DNA from: Candidatus Buchananbacteria bacterium
GTDB taxonomy: Bacteria; Patescibacteriota; Patescibacteriia; 2-01-FULL-39-33
DNA length: 38,539 bases
Assembly (NCBI GenBank): GCA_903863425.1
Contig: CAIPBY010000012.1
Coordinates: 1-38,539 of the forward strand
Reading direction: 5' to 3'
Every line of letters begins with the position of its first letter. Positions within the stretch are counted from its first letter, which is position 1. The position numbers and the translations under genes were made by a program. Below are positions 9,601-16,398 of the stretch, one piece after another. The notes below the pieces were generated by a model, which was not told the DNA's origin, did no database searches, and saw nothing but the letters and a program-made list of their open reading frames with translations.

Positions 9601-9684
9601 CTCTCTGGTGAGCATAGGTTCTGTCCGATCTGTGATGAGGAAATCGGTTTTGTGAGAGAGCAAGAGGATAAATTGGCTCTATAA
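6670..9684 (+). CDS. nrdD: Anaerobic ribonucleoside-triphosphate reductase large part, intein-containing, lacking the glycyl-radical end
   Basis: 1004 aa from the ATG at 6670; an in-frame TTG at 6661 would add 3 residues. The class III enzyme reduces NTPs to dNTPs without oxygen. An ATP-cone occupies about the first 95 residues (RNGDIADFDQSKI). The catalytic barrel follows, with the active-site Cys region AVYCCGWDLQ and the motif GFQ/TPFTNLTFD interrupted by a 321-aa intein; the mature extein is 683 aa. Near the end is the metal-binding motif CPKHGYLSGEHRFCPIC. The ORF stops 17 residues later, before the RVxGY glycyl-radical motif that normally ends the protein. That motif is in the next small ORF (9856-10011). 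The activase gene nrdG follows. Confidence 0.95.
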   Translation: MEPNQINQIKKRNGDIADFDQSKITLAVYKAMKAVGRDDEKLAEELSEKVIRMINTKFHPRSIPAIEEVQDAVEEVLIKENFVKAAKAYIIYREQHSRLRDMKKLLDSNDIIEGYLKQLDWRVKENANMAYSLQGLNNHVASAVSSHYWLNKIYPPEIRQAHVDGVIHLHDLQLLAVYCCGWDLQALLRLGFGGVPGKVSSKPAKHLRVALGQAVNFFYTLQGEAAGAQAFANFDTLMAPFIRYDKMDEKEVKQAMQEFIFGMSVPTRVGFQCLSQDTEILTKDGWCDYKGIKEKDIIATFNIEQGIIEYLPVKRVFAKKYKGKMYNLTNRISDQLISPGHRVVRRQFNGGGYVLEPIEKVLKLKSPFIVPVGSGGNIYGKSDLSDAWVKMLAWVVAEGTLDKGERGAGRISIYQSKDKNADDYEEIVALCQELGLKYAERIQSGLGAQCQVLRFDSIGTQKILKFFGGNKSKGIKFIPQEILTADVETARLFLETYIKGDGHEECKITTVHEKIKDGLMMLSANAGYGATVYVRKPEGISRKDRYIIRLIKHVDTYINEVKEVDYDGVIWCPNTDNETVIARRNGKIFITGNTPFTNLTFDLICPSTLASERVIIGGIPQSETYGEFQKEMDIINKTFAEVMMEGDAHGRVFTFPIPTYNITPEFDWDNKVLDSIWEMTAKYGIPYFANFVNSDMKAEDARSMCCRLRLDNRELRKRGGGMFAANPLTGSIGVVTINLPRIGYLSKNNKEAYLNRLGQAMDLARQSLTLKREILENFTVMGLYPYSKFYLSDIRERFGEYWKNHFNTIGINGMNESLINFMGKSISDPEAYEFAVKIMDFMLARMANYQEEDNQLYNLEATPAEGVTYRFAKKDKELYPDIIVANEDAYRDKGAAPYYTNSTHLPVNFSSDIFEVLEKQDGLQTKYTGGTVVHGFIGEKMPDIESTKQLVKKIAESFHLPYYTLTPTFSICPKHGYLSGEHRFCPICDEEIGFVREQEDKLAL
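7486..8448 (+). mobile_element. In-frame intein with LAGLIDADG-type endonuclease, inserted in NrdD
   Basis: 321 aa between extein residues GFQ and TPFTN. It starts with Cys1 (CLSQDTEILTKDGW, block A). Block B has ISPGHRVV (His69). The homing-endonuclease blocks are LAWVVAEG (120-127) and LETYIKGDGH (222-231), both with acidic residues retained, so the endonuclease may be active. Block F is around YDGVIWCPNTDNETV, and it ends FITGN before Thr+1. The penultimate residue is Gly instead of the common His, a known variation. Its insertion point is inside a highly conserved active-site motif, as is typical for inteins. Confidence 0.92.
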
Positions 9685-9844
9685 GTTATAAAGTTAAAAG
9701 TTATAAAGTTCATAAAGTTTTAGATAAAAGATATTGACTTTATTTAACTTATAATAATTAAATTATTTACTGATAGGGCGTCATAATGAAATAGATTTCT
9801 TTGAATTTACTTTATAACTTTATAACTTTTAACTTTATAAACTA
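9682..9844. repeat. TTATAAAGTT-family inverted repeat splitting nrdD
   Basis: The left arm (9682-9719) is tandem GTTATAAAGTT/GTTCATAAAGTT words and the right arm (9809-9844) is the complementary ACTTTATAACTTTATAACTT type. About 90 bases separate the arms. The TAA ending the large nrdD ORF is the first triplet of the left arm, and the right arm ends 12 bases before the ATG of the glycyl-radical ORF. This copy is longer than the others because of its A/T-rich middle. Confidence 0.85.
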
Positions 9845-9855
9845 AATATAACCAT

Positions 9856-10011
9856 ATGGAAGGTGAAAACAGACAGCAAAGGCAGGCGTGCGAAGTTTAT
9901 TCCCGCATCGTCGGCTACATTAGGCCCGTGGATCAATGGAATCCAGGCAAGCAATCAGAATTCGGGGACAGAACAACTTTCCAAGTCGGGGATTGCGGAT
10001 GCGGTAATTAA
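9856..10011 (+). CDS. Stand-alone glycyl-radical domain of NrdD (51 aa)
   Basis: Translation from ATG 9856 gives 51 aa with ACEVYSRIVGYIRPVDQWNP followed by GKQSEFGDRTTF. This matches the C-terminal glycyl-radical segment of class III reductases (YSRVVGYxRPVxxWNxGK), with Gly20 as the radical-bearing residue. The protein ends DCGCGN. The preceding nrdD ORF lacks exactly this segment, and nrdG, which would install the radical, begins 6 bases after this stop. It probably docks on the large subunit in trans, as GrcA/YfiD does on damaged pyruvate formate-lyase. Function in trans is inference; the motif is directly visible. There is no ribosome-binding site, as for most genes here. Confidence 0.85.
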   Translation: MEGENRQQRQACEVYSRIVGYIRPVDQWNPGKQSEFGDRTTFQVGDCGCGN

Positions 10012-10017
10012 TAAAGT

Positions 10018-10713
10018 ATGAAGATCGGGGGATTGCAACCAGTTACTATTTTGGATTATCCGCAAAAAGTGGCAGCGATTTTATTCACCGCAGGGTGCAA
10101 TATGCGCTGTCCTTTTTGTCATAATCCGGATTTGGTAATTCCGGAAAATATAGAGAAGTCCCATCTTTTGGATGAGAGTGAGCTTCTGACGTATTTGCAA
10201 AAAAGAAAGAAATATCTTGACGGCTTAGTTATAACCGGAGGAGAGCCAACTATGCAACCGGATATTATTGATTTTTGCCGGAAGGTGCATGAGATGGGTT
10301 ATGCCATTAAGCTGGATACTAACGGCCTGATGCCCGAAGTGCTAGAGAAATTATTGGAAGAAAAATTATTGGATTATCTGGCCATGGATCTTAAAGGCCC
10401 TGTGGATAAGTATGAGAAATTTTGCGGTATCAAGGCGGATTGTGATAAAATAAATAAAAGCATTAAGATCGTTAAGGACAGCGGTTTGCCATATGAGTTT
10501 CGCAGTACCCTGGTCAAGGGCTTGCATGACAAAGGTGATGTAGCGGAGATGGCTAAGGCAATCAAGGGAGCGAAATTGTATTATTTGCAGAATTTTAATT
10601 TTCAAGATAGGCTAGTTGATAGCGGTTTTTCGGGAAAGAGTTTTTTAGTCAAGGAGATTGAAAATTTGGCTAAGATAGTCCAAGAATTCATTAAAAATTG
10701 TAAAATAAGATAA
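10018..10713 (+). CDS. nrdG: Anaerobic ribonucleotide reductase activase, radical SAM
   Basis: 231 aa. The radical-SAM [4Fe-4S] motif CNMRCPFC has cysteines at 27, 31 and 34, and the SAM-binding GGEP motif lies near residues 76-79. It belongs to the NrdG/PflA-like activases that abstract hydrogen from the glycyl-radical glycine. It lies 6 bases after the small glycyl-radical ORF and in one operon with nrdD. That arrangement supports it as the activase of the split enzyme. Confidence 0.93.
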   Translation: MKIGGLQPVTILDYPQKVAAILFTAGCNMRCPFCHNPDLVIPENIEKSHLLDESELLTYLQKRKKYLDGLVITGGEPTMQPDIIDFCRKVHEMGYAIKLDTNGLMPEVLEKLLEEKLLDYLAMDLKGPVDKYEKFCGIKADCDKINKSIKIVKDSGLPYEFRSTLVKGLHDKGDVAEMAKAIKGAKLYYLQNFNFQDRLVDSGFSGKSFLVKEIENLAKIVQEFIKNCKIR

Positions 10714-10717
10714 AATT

Positions 10718-11041
10718 ATGGAAATCAAGCCTCAAAATAGCCCTGCGGAGCCTCTAGAAAAAGGGGAGAGCCGAAATATGGCAAGCGCTCAAAAAGAGGA
10801 AAAAAGCGAATTAATCAGATTGGCCAAGGAGAATTTGGATTATACAAAATTAATTTATGAAGATACACAGAAAATCAGAAGGTTTATGTTTTGGCGTTTG
10901 ATTATAAATATATTCTGGATTATTTTAGTCATAGCTCCGATTATTGTGTCTTTAATCTGGTTGCCATCATTACTCAAGAATTATTCCCAAATGTTTACGG
11001 GCGGACAAAGCATGGATGAAATTTTTAAAATGTTAAAATAA
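10718..11041 (+). CDS. Small single-pass membrane protein, unknown
   Basis: 107 aa. The polar, charged N-terminal half (to about residue 55) includes a predicted helical stretch (SELIRLAKENLDYTKLIYEDTQKIRR). One hydrophobic segment follows (about 61-84, IINIFWIILVIAPIIVSLIWL), then a short polar tail. The start is 4 bases after nrdG and the stop is immediately before prfB, so it is in an operon with both. I do not recognise a family. Confidence 0.75.
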   Translation: MEIKPQNSPAEPLEKGESRNMASAQKEEKSELIRLAKENLDYTKLIYEDTQKIRRFMFWRLIINIFWIILVIAPIIVSLIWLPSLLKNYSQMFTGGQSMDEIFKMLK

Positions 11042-11042
11042 A

Positions 11043-12138
11043 ATGGAAAATTTAATCGAAAAAATTAAAGATCTGCAAGATCAAGTCTCTAGAGTCTGGG
11101 GGTTACTTTGACTTGGATTCTATAAAAATTTCTGTCGCTGAATTGGAAGGGGAAATGGCTAAGGGTGATTTTTGGTCTGATCAAGAACATGCCAAGGCAG
11201 TTTCCCAGAAATACGAAAATTTTAAGTCAGAATTGAGTGAGTGGCAGAATCTTCAGAGCGAAGTCACTGAGTTAGGGAATTTGGCGTCAATTTCCGATGA
11301 TGATGGAGAGATGCAAGAAGAAATCAGCTCAAAGTTGATTAAGCAAGAAGCGCAATTCCGTAAGATGGAATTCGCTGTTTTGTTTTCCGGCAATCACGAT
11401 CGAGGTGATGCTATTATCGCTATCCATGCCGGTACCGGAGGCGTCGATGCGCAAGACTGGGCGCAAATTTTGATGCGCATGTACTTAAGATTTTGTGAAC
11501 GGCACAAATTAAAAACCAAAATTATTGATGAAACTCCGGGCGCGGAAGCGGGACTTAAAAGCGTGGTTATAGAAATAACTGGACCATTCGCTTATGGCTG
11601 GTTAAGATCAGAAAACGGCGTGCATCGATTGGTGCGCATCTCGCCCTTCGACGGAGAGAAAATGCGACATACATCTTTTGCGTTGGTGGAGGTGCTTCCA
11701 GCCATGGAAGAGGCGAAGGTGGTTGAACTCAAAGATGATGATTTAAAAATTGATGTGATGCGAGCCGGCGGACATGGCGGGCAGAGTGTTAATACTACAG
11801 ATTCAGCCGTGCGGGTTACTCATTTGCCGACTGGAATCGTGGTCAAGTGCCAGAACGAGAGATCGCAATTGCAGAACAAGCAGAATGCCATTAAAATTAT
11901 TAAAGCTAAGTTGCTTAAACTTCACGAGGAGCAAGAAGGGGAAAAGTTGCAAGAGATAAAAGGCGAATATCTCAAGGCGCAGTGGAGTAATCAATCGAGG
12001 TCATATGTGATGCAACCGTATAAATTAGTCAAAGACCATAGGACTGACTATGAGACGCAGGAAATTGATCGCGTGTTGGAGGGAGAATTTGATGATTTTG
12101 TGGAAAGTTATTTGAGAGAGAAAATTGATAAGAAGTAA
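11043..12138 (+). CDS. prfB: Peptide chain release factor 2 with programmed +1 frameshift
   Basis: Frame 0 reads 22 codons from ATG 11043 to an in-frame TGA (11109-11111). The slippery site CTTTGAC and an upstream GGGGG Shine-Dalgarno-like stretch (11099-11102 region) have the classic RF2 recoding layout. A +1 shift gives 364 aa, normal RF2 length. The peptidyl-tRNA hydrolysis motif GGQ is in MRAGGHGGQSVN and the UGA/UAA recognition motif SPF is in RISPFDGEKM. RF2 autoregulates by reading its own UGA inefficiently. Its presence means UGA is a stop here, unlike Gracilibacteria and Absconditabacteria. Confidence 0.96.
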
Positions 12139-12146
12139 TAAATTAA

Positions 12147-13796
12147 ATGAATTTCAGGAGGGAATTCAATTTACATAAGTCACAGATTTTTGGCATAGCC
12201 ATGATTTGCGTCCTTTTGGGCACGGCTCTTGGCAATTTCGTAAGCATCAATCCATTTATAATATTTTGTTTGCTATTAATTTCAGCTCTTGGGCTGATTT
12301 TTTTTATTTCCCCTCCTTTCCAAGGAGGGGTTAGGCCTGCCCGCATTGCTATGCAAAGCATTGCAGGCGGGGGTGGTTTGCCGTTGTTTTCAGAAATCTC
12401 CGGCAACCCCCTCTCCGCTTCGCTACGCTCCCCCTTGGAAAGGGGGAGAAAAATACTTAAATTCTTTTTCCTCCTTTCCTTTTGTTTTCTCCTCGGCCTT
12501 TTTCGTTATCAAATCAGTTTACCGAACTACAGTGATGCCAATAAAATTTACTATTATAATAATGAAAAAGTGAATTTTGTTGGCGTGGTCACCAAAGTGG
12601 ATAAGCGGATTAGTTATCAAAAATTAACCATTAACTCTCAGGAATTAATTCTGGGTAAAAAATCGCAAGATGTCAGTGGTAAAGTATTAATGAATCAAAA
12701 ATTATATCCGGTTTATAATTACGGAGATAAATTGGAGATTTACTGCACGCTGGCCAAGCCGGAAAAGATTGAGGATTTTGATTATGATAAGTATCTGGCG
12801 CGCTACAATATCTATTCGCTTTGTCCTTTTGGAGATATCGGGATAGTCGGTCGTAATGAGGGTAATTGGTTCATGGCTCAAATTTTAAATTTGAAAAAGA
12901 AAATGTCGCAAGGTCTTAATTTGTCGATCAATGAGCCCGAAGCGTCTTTGATGCAAGGTATGATTCTGGGAGACACGGGATCTATTTCTGCAGATTGGAG
13001 TCAAAAGTTTTCTGATCTGGGGATAACTCATATTATTGCGGTTTCCGGTTCGCATATGGTGGTTATCTCAGCCATGTTTATGTTTGTGGCTATTGCTTTG
13101 GGTCTTGGACGTAAACGAGCTTTTTGGTTTGCGAGTATTGGTATCGCGATTTATACTATCATGATTGGCATGCCATCTTCGGCCGTGAGATCGGCTATTA
13201 TGGGCATTATGTTTCTTTATGCTCAGAAAATAGGCCGTCCTGGTTCGGCCGGTAATTTGATTCTGCTCTCTGCGGTAGTTATGGTACTGGTTAATCCCAA
13301 AGTATTATTGTTTGATGCGGGATTCCAATTATCGTTTATGGCGGTGGTGGGCTTGGTATATTTTTTGCCTATATTAGAAAAATATCTTCGCAGAATTCCG
13401 AATGCGGGGCAGTTGAAAGAGATGGCACTTACAACTGTGGCGGCCGAGTTGGCGACTTTACCTTTGCTTATTTATTATTTTCAAAAAATTTCCCTGATTT
13501 CTATCTTGGCCAATATGCTGATTCTCCCCATTATTCCGGCACTGATGATTTTGGGTTTTGTTAATGCGGTAGTTAGTCTTTTATTTTTACCCTTAGCCAG
13601 AGTAGTTGGTTTGGTTAATTGGCTTTTGGCGCTTTATTGGCTCAAAGTTACGGATATTTTGCATGCCTTACCCTATGGATTTTTTAATGTGAAGATAAAT
13701 ATTTGGGGATTATTAATTATGTATTTAGTAATTTTTGCTTTGAGATTTTGGTTTAGCCGTAAGCGTAATTCCTTGACAGAGAAAAATGTGGTATAA
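12147..13796 (+). CDS. comEC: ComEC/Rec2-type DNA uptake channel without hydrolase domain
   Basis: 549 aa, multi-spanning. N-terminal helices (about 13-54) are followed by an unusual 48-residue Pro/Gly/Arg/Ser-rich insertion (55-102) encoded by a palindromic repeat. Then come another helix, a soluble OB-like region (about 130-235) and the competence helix bundle with the conserved GITHIIAVSGSHMVVISA segment. The C-terminal metallo-beta-lactamase domain of full-length ComEC is absent; a gene for it lies at 15033-15941. Function: transport of single-stranded DNA across the membrane during natural transformation. Confidence 0.9.
   Translation: MNFRREFNLHKSQIFGIAMICVLLGTALGNFVSINPFIIFCLLLISALGLIFFISPPFQGGVRPARIAMQSIAGGGGLPLFSEISGNPLSASLRSPLERGRKILKFFFLLSFCFLLGLFRYQISLPNYSDANKIYYYNNEKVNFVGVVTKVDKRISYQKLTINSQELILGKKSQDVSGKVLMNQKLYPVYNYGDKLEIYCTLAKPEKIEDFDYDKYLARYNIYSLCPFGDIGIVGRNEGNWFMAQILNLKKKMSQGLNLSINEPEASLMQGMILGDTGSISADWSQKFSDLGITHIIAVSGSHMVVISAMFMFVAIALGLGRKRAFWFASIGIAIYTIMIGMPSSAVRSAIMGIMFLYAQKIGRPGSAGNLILLSAVVMVLVNPKVLLFDAGFQLSFMAVVGLVYFLPILEKYLRRIPNAGQLKEMALTTVAAELATLPLLIYYFQKISLISILANMLILPIIPALMILGFVNAVVSLLFLPLARVVGLVNWLLALYWLKVTDILHALPYGFFNVKINIWGLLIMYLVIFALRFWFSRKRNSLTEKNVV
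12308..12448. repeat. Palindromic repeat carried in frame inside comEC
   Basis: The element starts with a 9-bp hairpin (CCCCTCCTT, 12310-12318, with AAGGAGGGG, 12322-12330) and ends with a similar hairpin (CTCCCCCTT, 12428-12436, with AAGGGGGAG, 12440-12448). The two ends are also inverted copies of each other (TTTCCAAGG against CCTTGGAAA). A third palindrome around TGCTATGCAAAGCA sits inside. The reading frame crosses it without a stop and encodes SPPFQGG...SPLERGRK. Confidence 0.85.
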
Positions 13797-13797
13797 T
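13789..13797 (+). promoter_or_regulatory. Extended -10 promoter overlapping the comEC stop
   Basis: TGGTATAAT is an extended -10 (TGnTATAAT). A TTGACA at 13773-13778 is only 13 bases away, too close to act as its -35. It would drive the CARDB-protein gene at 13825. Confidence 0.5.
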
Positions 13798-13824
13798 AAT
13801 AATTAAGAATTTAAATTAAAAAAT

Positions 13825-14892
13825 ATGAGAAAAATATTTTTGGGGTTGGCATTCATGGCTCTATGTCTTTTGGCAGTTCATACCGCTCAAGCGGTCTATG
13901 TTCCTATGTCCGGGGATATTATTAAATTAGCCAATAGGCCGGCTTTGTATTATATTGACGATTATAATGCCAGGCATCTTTTCCCGAATTCTGCTACTTT
14001 TTGGACTTGGTATATCGGAATCTGGAAAGATCAGAAGATAAAAGTCGTTCCTCAAGTCGATTTTGATAATCTTGATGTCGGTAAAAATGTTACCGCCAGA
14101 CCTGGAACAGGTCTTGTCCAATTTGATAATGCCAATAAGGTTTATGCCCTGACTCCCGGAGCTGTCTTGTGCGAAGTCAGAGCACTTTATGGCGACAATT
14201 GGCAATCGTATGTTATCCCTATCCAAGATTCATTTGAAAGCGATTATTTCAAGAATTCCGCTTGCAATATTATCTCCACCTCCAAATATCCCGATGGCAG
14301 TATCATCCAATATGCGGGCGCCAAAGACATTTGGTATATTAGCGGAGGCAAGAAAAGGCAATTCACCGGCAATAGCTTCATAGCCAATAATTTTAAGGAT
14401 AGTTATGTAATCAAGAATGTTCCTGCTACCATCTCGTATTCTGCTGGTACCAGTATTTCCGGATCAGAAGCGGGATTTACGGTTGGTCCGACAGTTAATA
14501 TTTCCTCGAATCCCAATAATAGTTCTGCTTCTAGTAGCGTGGATTTGGCCGTAATGGATATTATTACGCCTACAAGCAAGATTTATAAAGGAAACGTTAT
14601 TGATGTTCAGGTGGTGGTCAAGAACTTGGGAGCGAATCTGACCAGTGGCAAGGGATTAGATGGGGCGGTTTTGACGGCTACGGACTGGGTGACAGATAAT
14701 ATTTCCCATGCTGATTTTCCTTCGACAGTTAGTCCATTTAAGACCGGTCAATTGTTTACCATCGATTATCGAGGCAGATTTCTTAATATAGGTGATAAGA
14801 CTATAACCGTCAAGATGGATACTGGAGGAGAGCTTGTAGAATCCAATGAGAATAATAATACTTTTTCCAAGAAGATTACGGTGAGCAATTAA
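13825..14892 (+). CDS. Secreted protein with C-terminal CARDB-like domain
   Basis: 355 aa. A clear signal peptide covers residues 1-24 (basic start, hydrophobic core, AQA cleavage). The middle (about 25-215) holds repeated segments with aromatic motifs such as LYYIDDYNARHLFPN, IIQYAGAKDIWYISGGKK and TGNSFIANN; the pattern occurs in CPR surface proteins, but I cannot name the family. From about 240 a CARDB-like beta-sandwich begins (VDLAVMDIITPTSKIYKGN) and closes with GELVESNENNNTF, the usual CARDB ending. Probably an exported adhesion or surface protein; role unknown. Confidence 0.82.
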   Translation: MRKIFLGLAFMALCLLAVHTAQAVYVPMSGDIIKLANRPALYYIDDYNARHLFPNSATFWTWYIGIWKDQKIKVVPQVDFDNLDVGKNVTARPGTGLVQFDNANKVYALTPGAVLCEVRALYGDNWQSYVIPIQDSFESDYFKNSACNIISTSKYPDGSIIQYAGAKDIWYISGGKKRQFTGNSFIANNFKDSYVIKNVPATISYSAGTSISGSEAGFTVGPTVNISSNPNNSSASSSVDLAVMDIITPTSKIYKGNVIDVQVVVKNLGANLTSGKGLDGAVLTATDWVTDNISHADFPSTVSPFKTGQLFTIDYRGRFLNIGDKTITVKMDTGGELVESNENNNTFSKKITVSN

Positions 14893-14901
14893 AAATTTTT
14901 A

Positions 14902-15020
14902 CTCCTACAAATTACGAATCTGTTACAAATATATAAATTTTTGCTTTCAGGTTAATTTTTGGCTGGAATGTTTTTTGCAAATATTTGTATATTTGTTATT
15001 TTATTTGTAATTTGTAGGAG
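14902..15020. repeat. ACAAATTAC-family inverted repeat
   Basis: CTCCTACAAATTAC (14902-14915) and GTAATTTGTAGGAG (15007-15020) are perfect 14-bp inverted arms, with imperfect similarity continuing inward over about 30 bases. The right arm includes an AGGAG that could serve as a ribosome-binding site 13 bases before the next gene and would be masked by the left arm. Confidence 0.8.
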
Positions 15021-15032
15021 CATAATTAATCC

Positions 15033-15941
15033 ATGTCCAAAAATAAATTTTCAAAATATTTTCTTTTTGTCTTGCTGGGAGCGGTTTGTTTGTCTGTGGT
15101 TGCCATAATCCAAACCAACACCGGCTCAATCGGCAAAGTGAAAGGGGATTTTGCAGTTGGAGACGCTGGAAAACTGAAAGTGATATTTTTTGATGTGGGC
15201 CAAGGTGATGCCAGCTTGATAATCACGCCAGGAGGAGAAAAGATTTTGACTGATGGCGGACCTGACAATACCGTAATTCGCAAATTAGGTGAATATTTGC
15301 CTTATTATGACAAAAAAATTGATTATATTATTCTAAGTCACCCCCACGCCGATCACGTCACAGGATTGGATGAGGTTTTGCGTAGATATCAAGTGGGAAA
15401 AGTGATAACGACTGGAATTTTGCATACAGCTCCGGATTATTTGGAATTTTTGGACTTAATCAAGCAGAAGAATATTCCCGTGGAAATTATTGATAGTCGC
15501 GAAGGTATAGAGCTGGACTCGGGAGCGAGAATAGATTTTCTGTATCCGGATAAAAGTTTTGCTGGGACAAAAATGGAGAATTTAAATAATGGCTCCATTG
15601 CTTATAAATTATCTTATGCGAGTACAACTTACTTATTTATGGGAGATTTGGAAAATGAGGAGTATTTATCTTCAACAACTCCCTTAATTCTCAAGTCTGA
15701 TGTGCTCAAAGTCGGACACCACGGATCGGCTAATGCCAATGATAAGGAGTTTTTGAAATTAGTCAGTCCTAATTTTGCCATCATATCAGTCGGAGCAAGT
15801 AATACTTATGGTTTGCCCGGCTTTCGGACACTTCATGAGTTGGGGCAGGATGGAGCCCAAATATTTCGAACTGATGAAGGTGGCGATATTGAATGTGTAA
15901 GCGATGGTATGCGCGCAAATTGCACGAAGCTTGCCAAATAA
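15033..15941 (+). CDS. ComEC-type metallo-beta-lactamase-fold hydrolase, separate from comEC
   Basis: 302 aa. An N-terminal membrane anchor or signal (about 8-27) precedes a hydrolase domain beginning LKVIFFDVGQGDASLI, typical of the ComEC C-terminal domain. The metal-binding motif HPHADH is at 103-108, with further ligand motifs MGDLE and VGHHGSANA. In full-length ComEC this domain is fused to the channel; here the channel gene lies 1.2 kb upstream with one secreted-protein gene between. Likely an extracytoplasmic nuclease degrading the non-transported strand (established for the domain, inferred here). Confidence 0.88.
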   Translation: MSKNKFSKYFLFVLLGAVCLSVVAIIQTNTGSIGKVKGDFAVGDAGKLKVIFFDVGQGDASLIITPGGEKILTDGGPDNTVIRKLGEYLPYYDKKIDYIILSHPHADHVTGLDEVLRRYQVGKVITTGILHTAPDYLEFLDLIKQKNIPVEIIDSREGIELDSGARIDFLYPDKSFAGTKMENLNNGSIAYKLSYASTTYLFMGDLENEEYLSSTTPLILKSDVLKVGHHGSANANDKEFLKLVSPNFAIISVGASNTYGLPGFRTLHELGQDGAQIFRTDEGGDIECVSDGMRANCTKLAK

Positions 15942-16015
15942 CAGTTAATTTGCTAAACTTTATTCAAGTTGAGAACATAAGAAATCTCATTTTATTTTTC
16001 TAATAATTTATAATT

Positions 16016-16393
16016 ATGAGCGATAAAAAACGCAAAATTTTGCTAGTTGAGGATGACAGCATGATTGTGGAAATGTATAAATTACGTTTTGAGGAGGAAG
16101 GATTTGAGGTGACAGTGACTGACAAGGGAAGCGAGGCCATAAAATTAGCAGAAAGTTTGAAGCCAGACATTATTCTGCTCGATATAATTCTGCCGGAAGT
16201 CGATGGGTTCAATATTTTGCAGACCCTGAAATCAGATGCCAACACCAAGGACTTGCCGATTTTACTACTAACTAATTTAGCTCAGGAATCTGACAAGGAA
16301 AGGGCTATGGCTATGGGAGCAAATGATTATTTTGTGAAGTCACAGCATACTCCCTCAGATGTTTTGCAAAAAGTAATGGAATTAATAAAATAA
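16016..16393 (+). CDS. CheY-like response regulator receiver
   Basis: 125 aa, a receiver domain only. The acidic pocket is at residues 12-14 (VEDD). The phosphoacceptor is Asp56 (DIILLDIILPEVDGF), the conserved Thr is T86 (LLLTN) and the conserved Lys is K108 (YFVKS). There is no output domain and no histidine kinase nearby, so the partner is unknown. It ends 5 bases before the kinase-like gene, suggesting co-transcription. Confidence 0.92.
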   Translation: MSDKKRKILLVEDDSMIVEMYKLRFEEEGFEVTVTDKGSEAIKLAESLKPDIILLDIILPEVDGFNILQTLKSDANTKDLPILLLTNLAQESDKERAMAMGANDYFVKSQHTPSDVLQKVMELIK

Positions 16394-16398
16394 AAGAC

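Noticed and set aside
9734-9755. TTGACT and TATAAT inside the nrdD repeat as a promoter for the small ORF
   Set aside because: Spacer is only 10 bases. The words are by-products of the A/T repeat.
11109-11111. In-frame TGA in prfB as a sequencing error or as recoded UGA
   Set aside because: The CTTTGAC slippery site with upstream G-rich stretch is the standard RF2 frameshift; UGA also is not read through in other genes.
15969-15999. Weak TGAGA/TCTCA hairpin with T-rich tail before the receiver gene
   Set aside because: Five-base stem with a ten-base loop; too weak to call a terminator.
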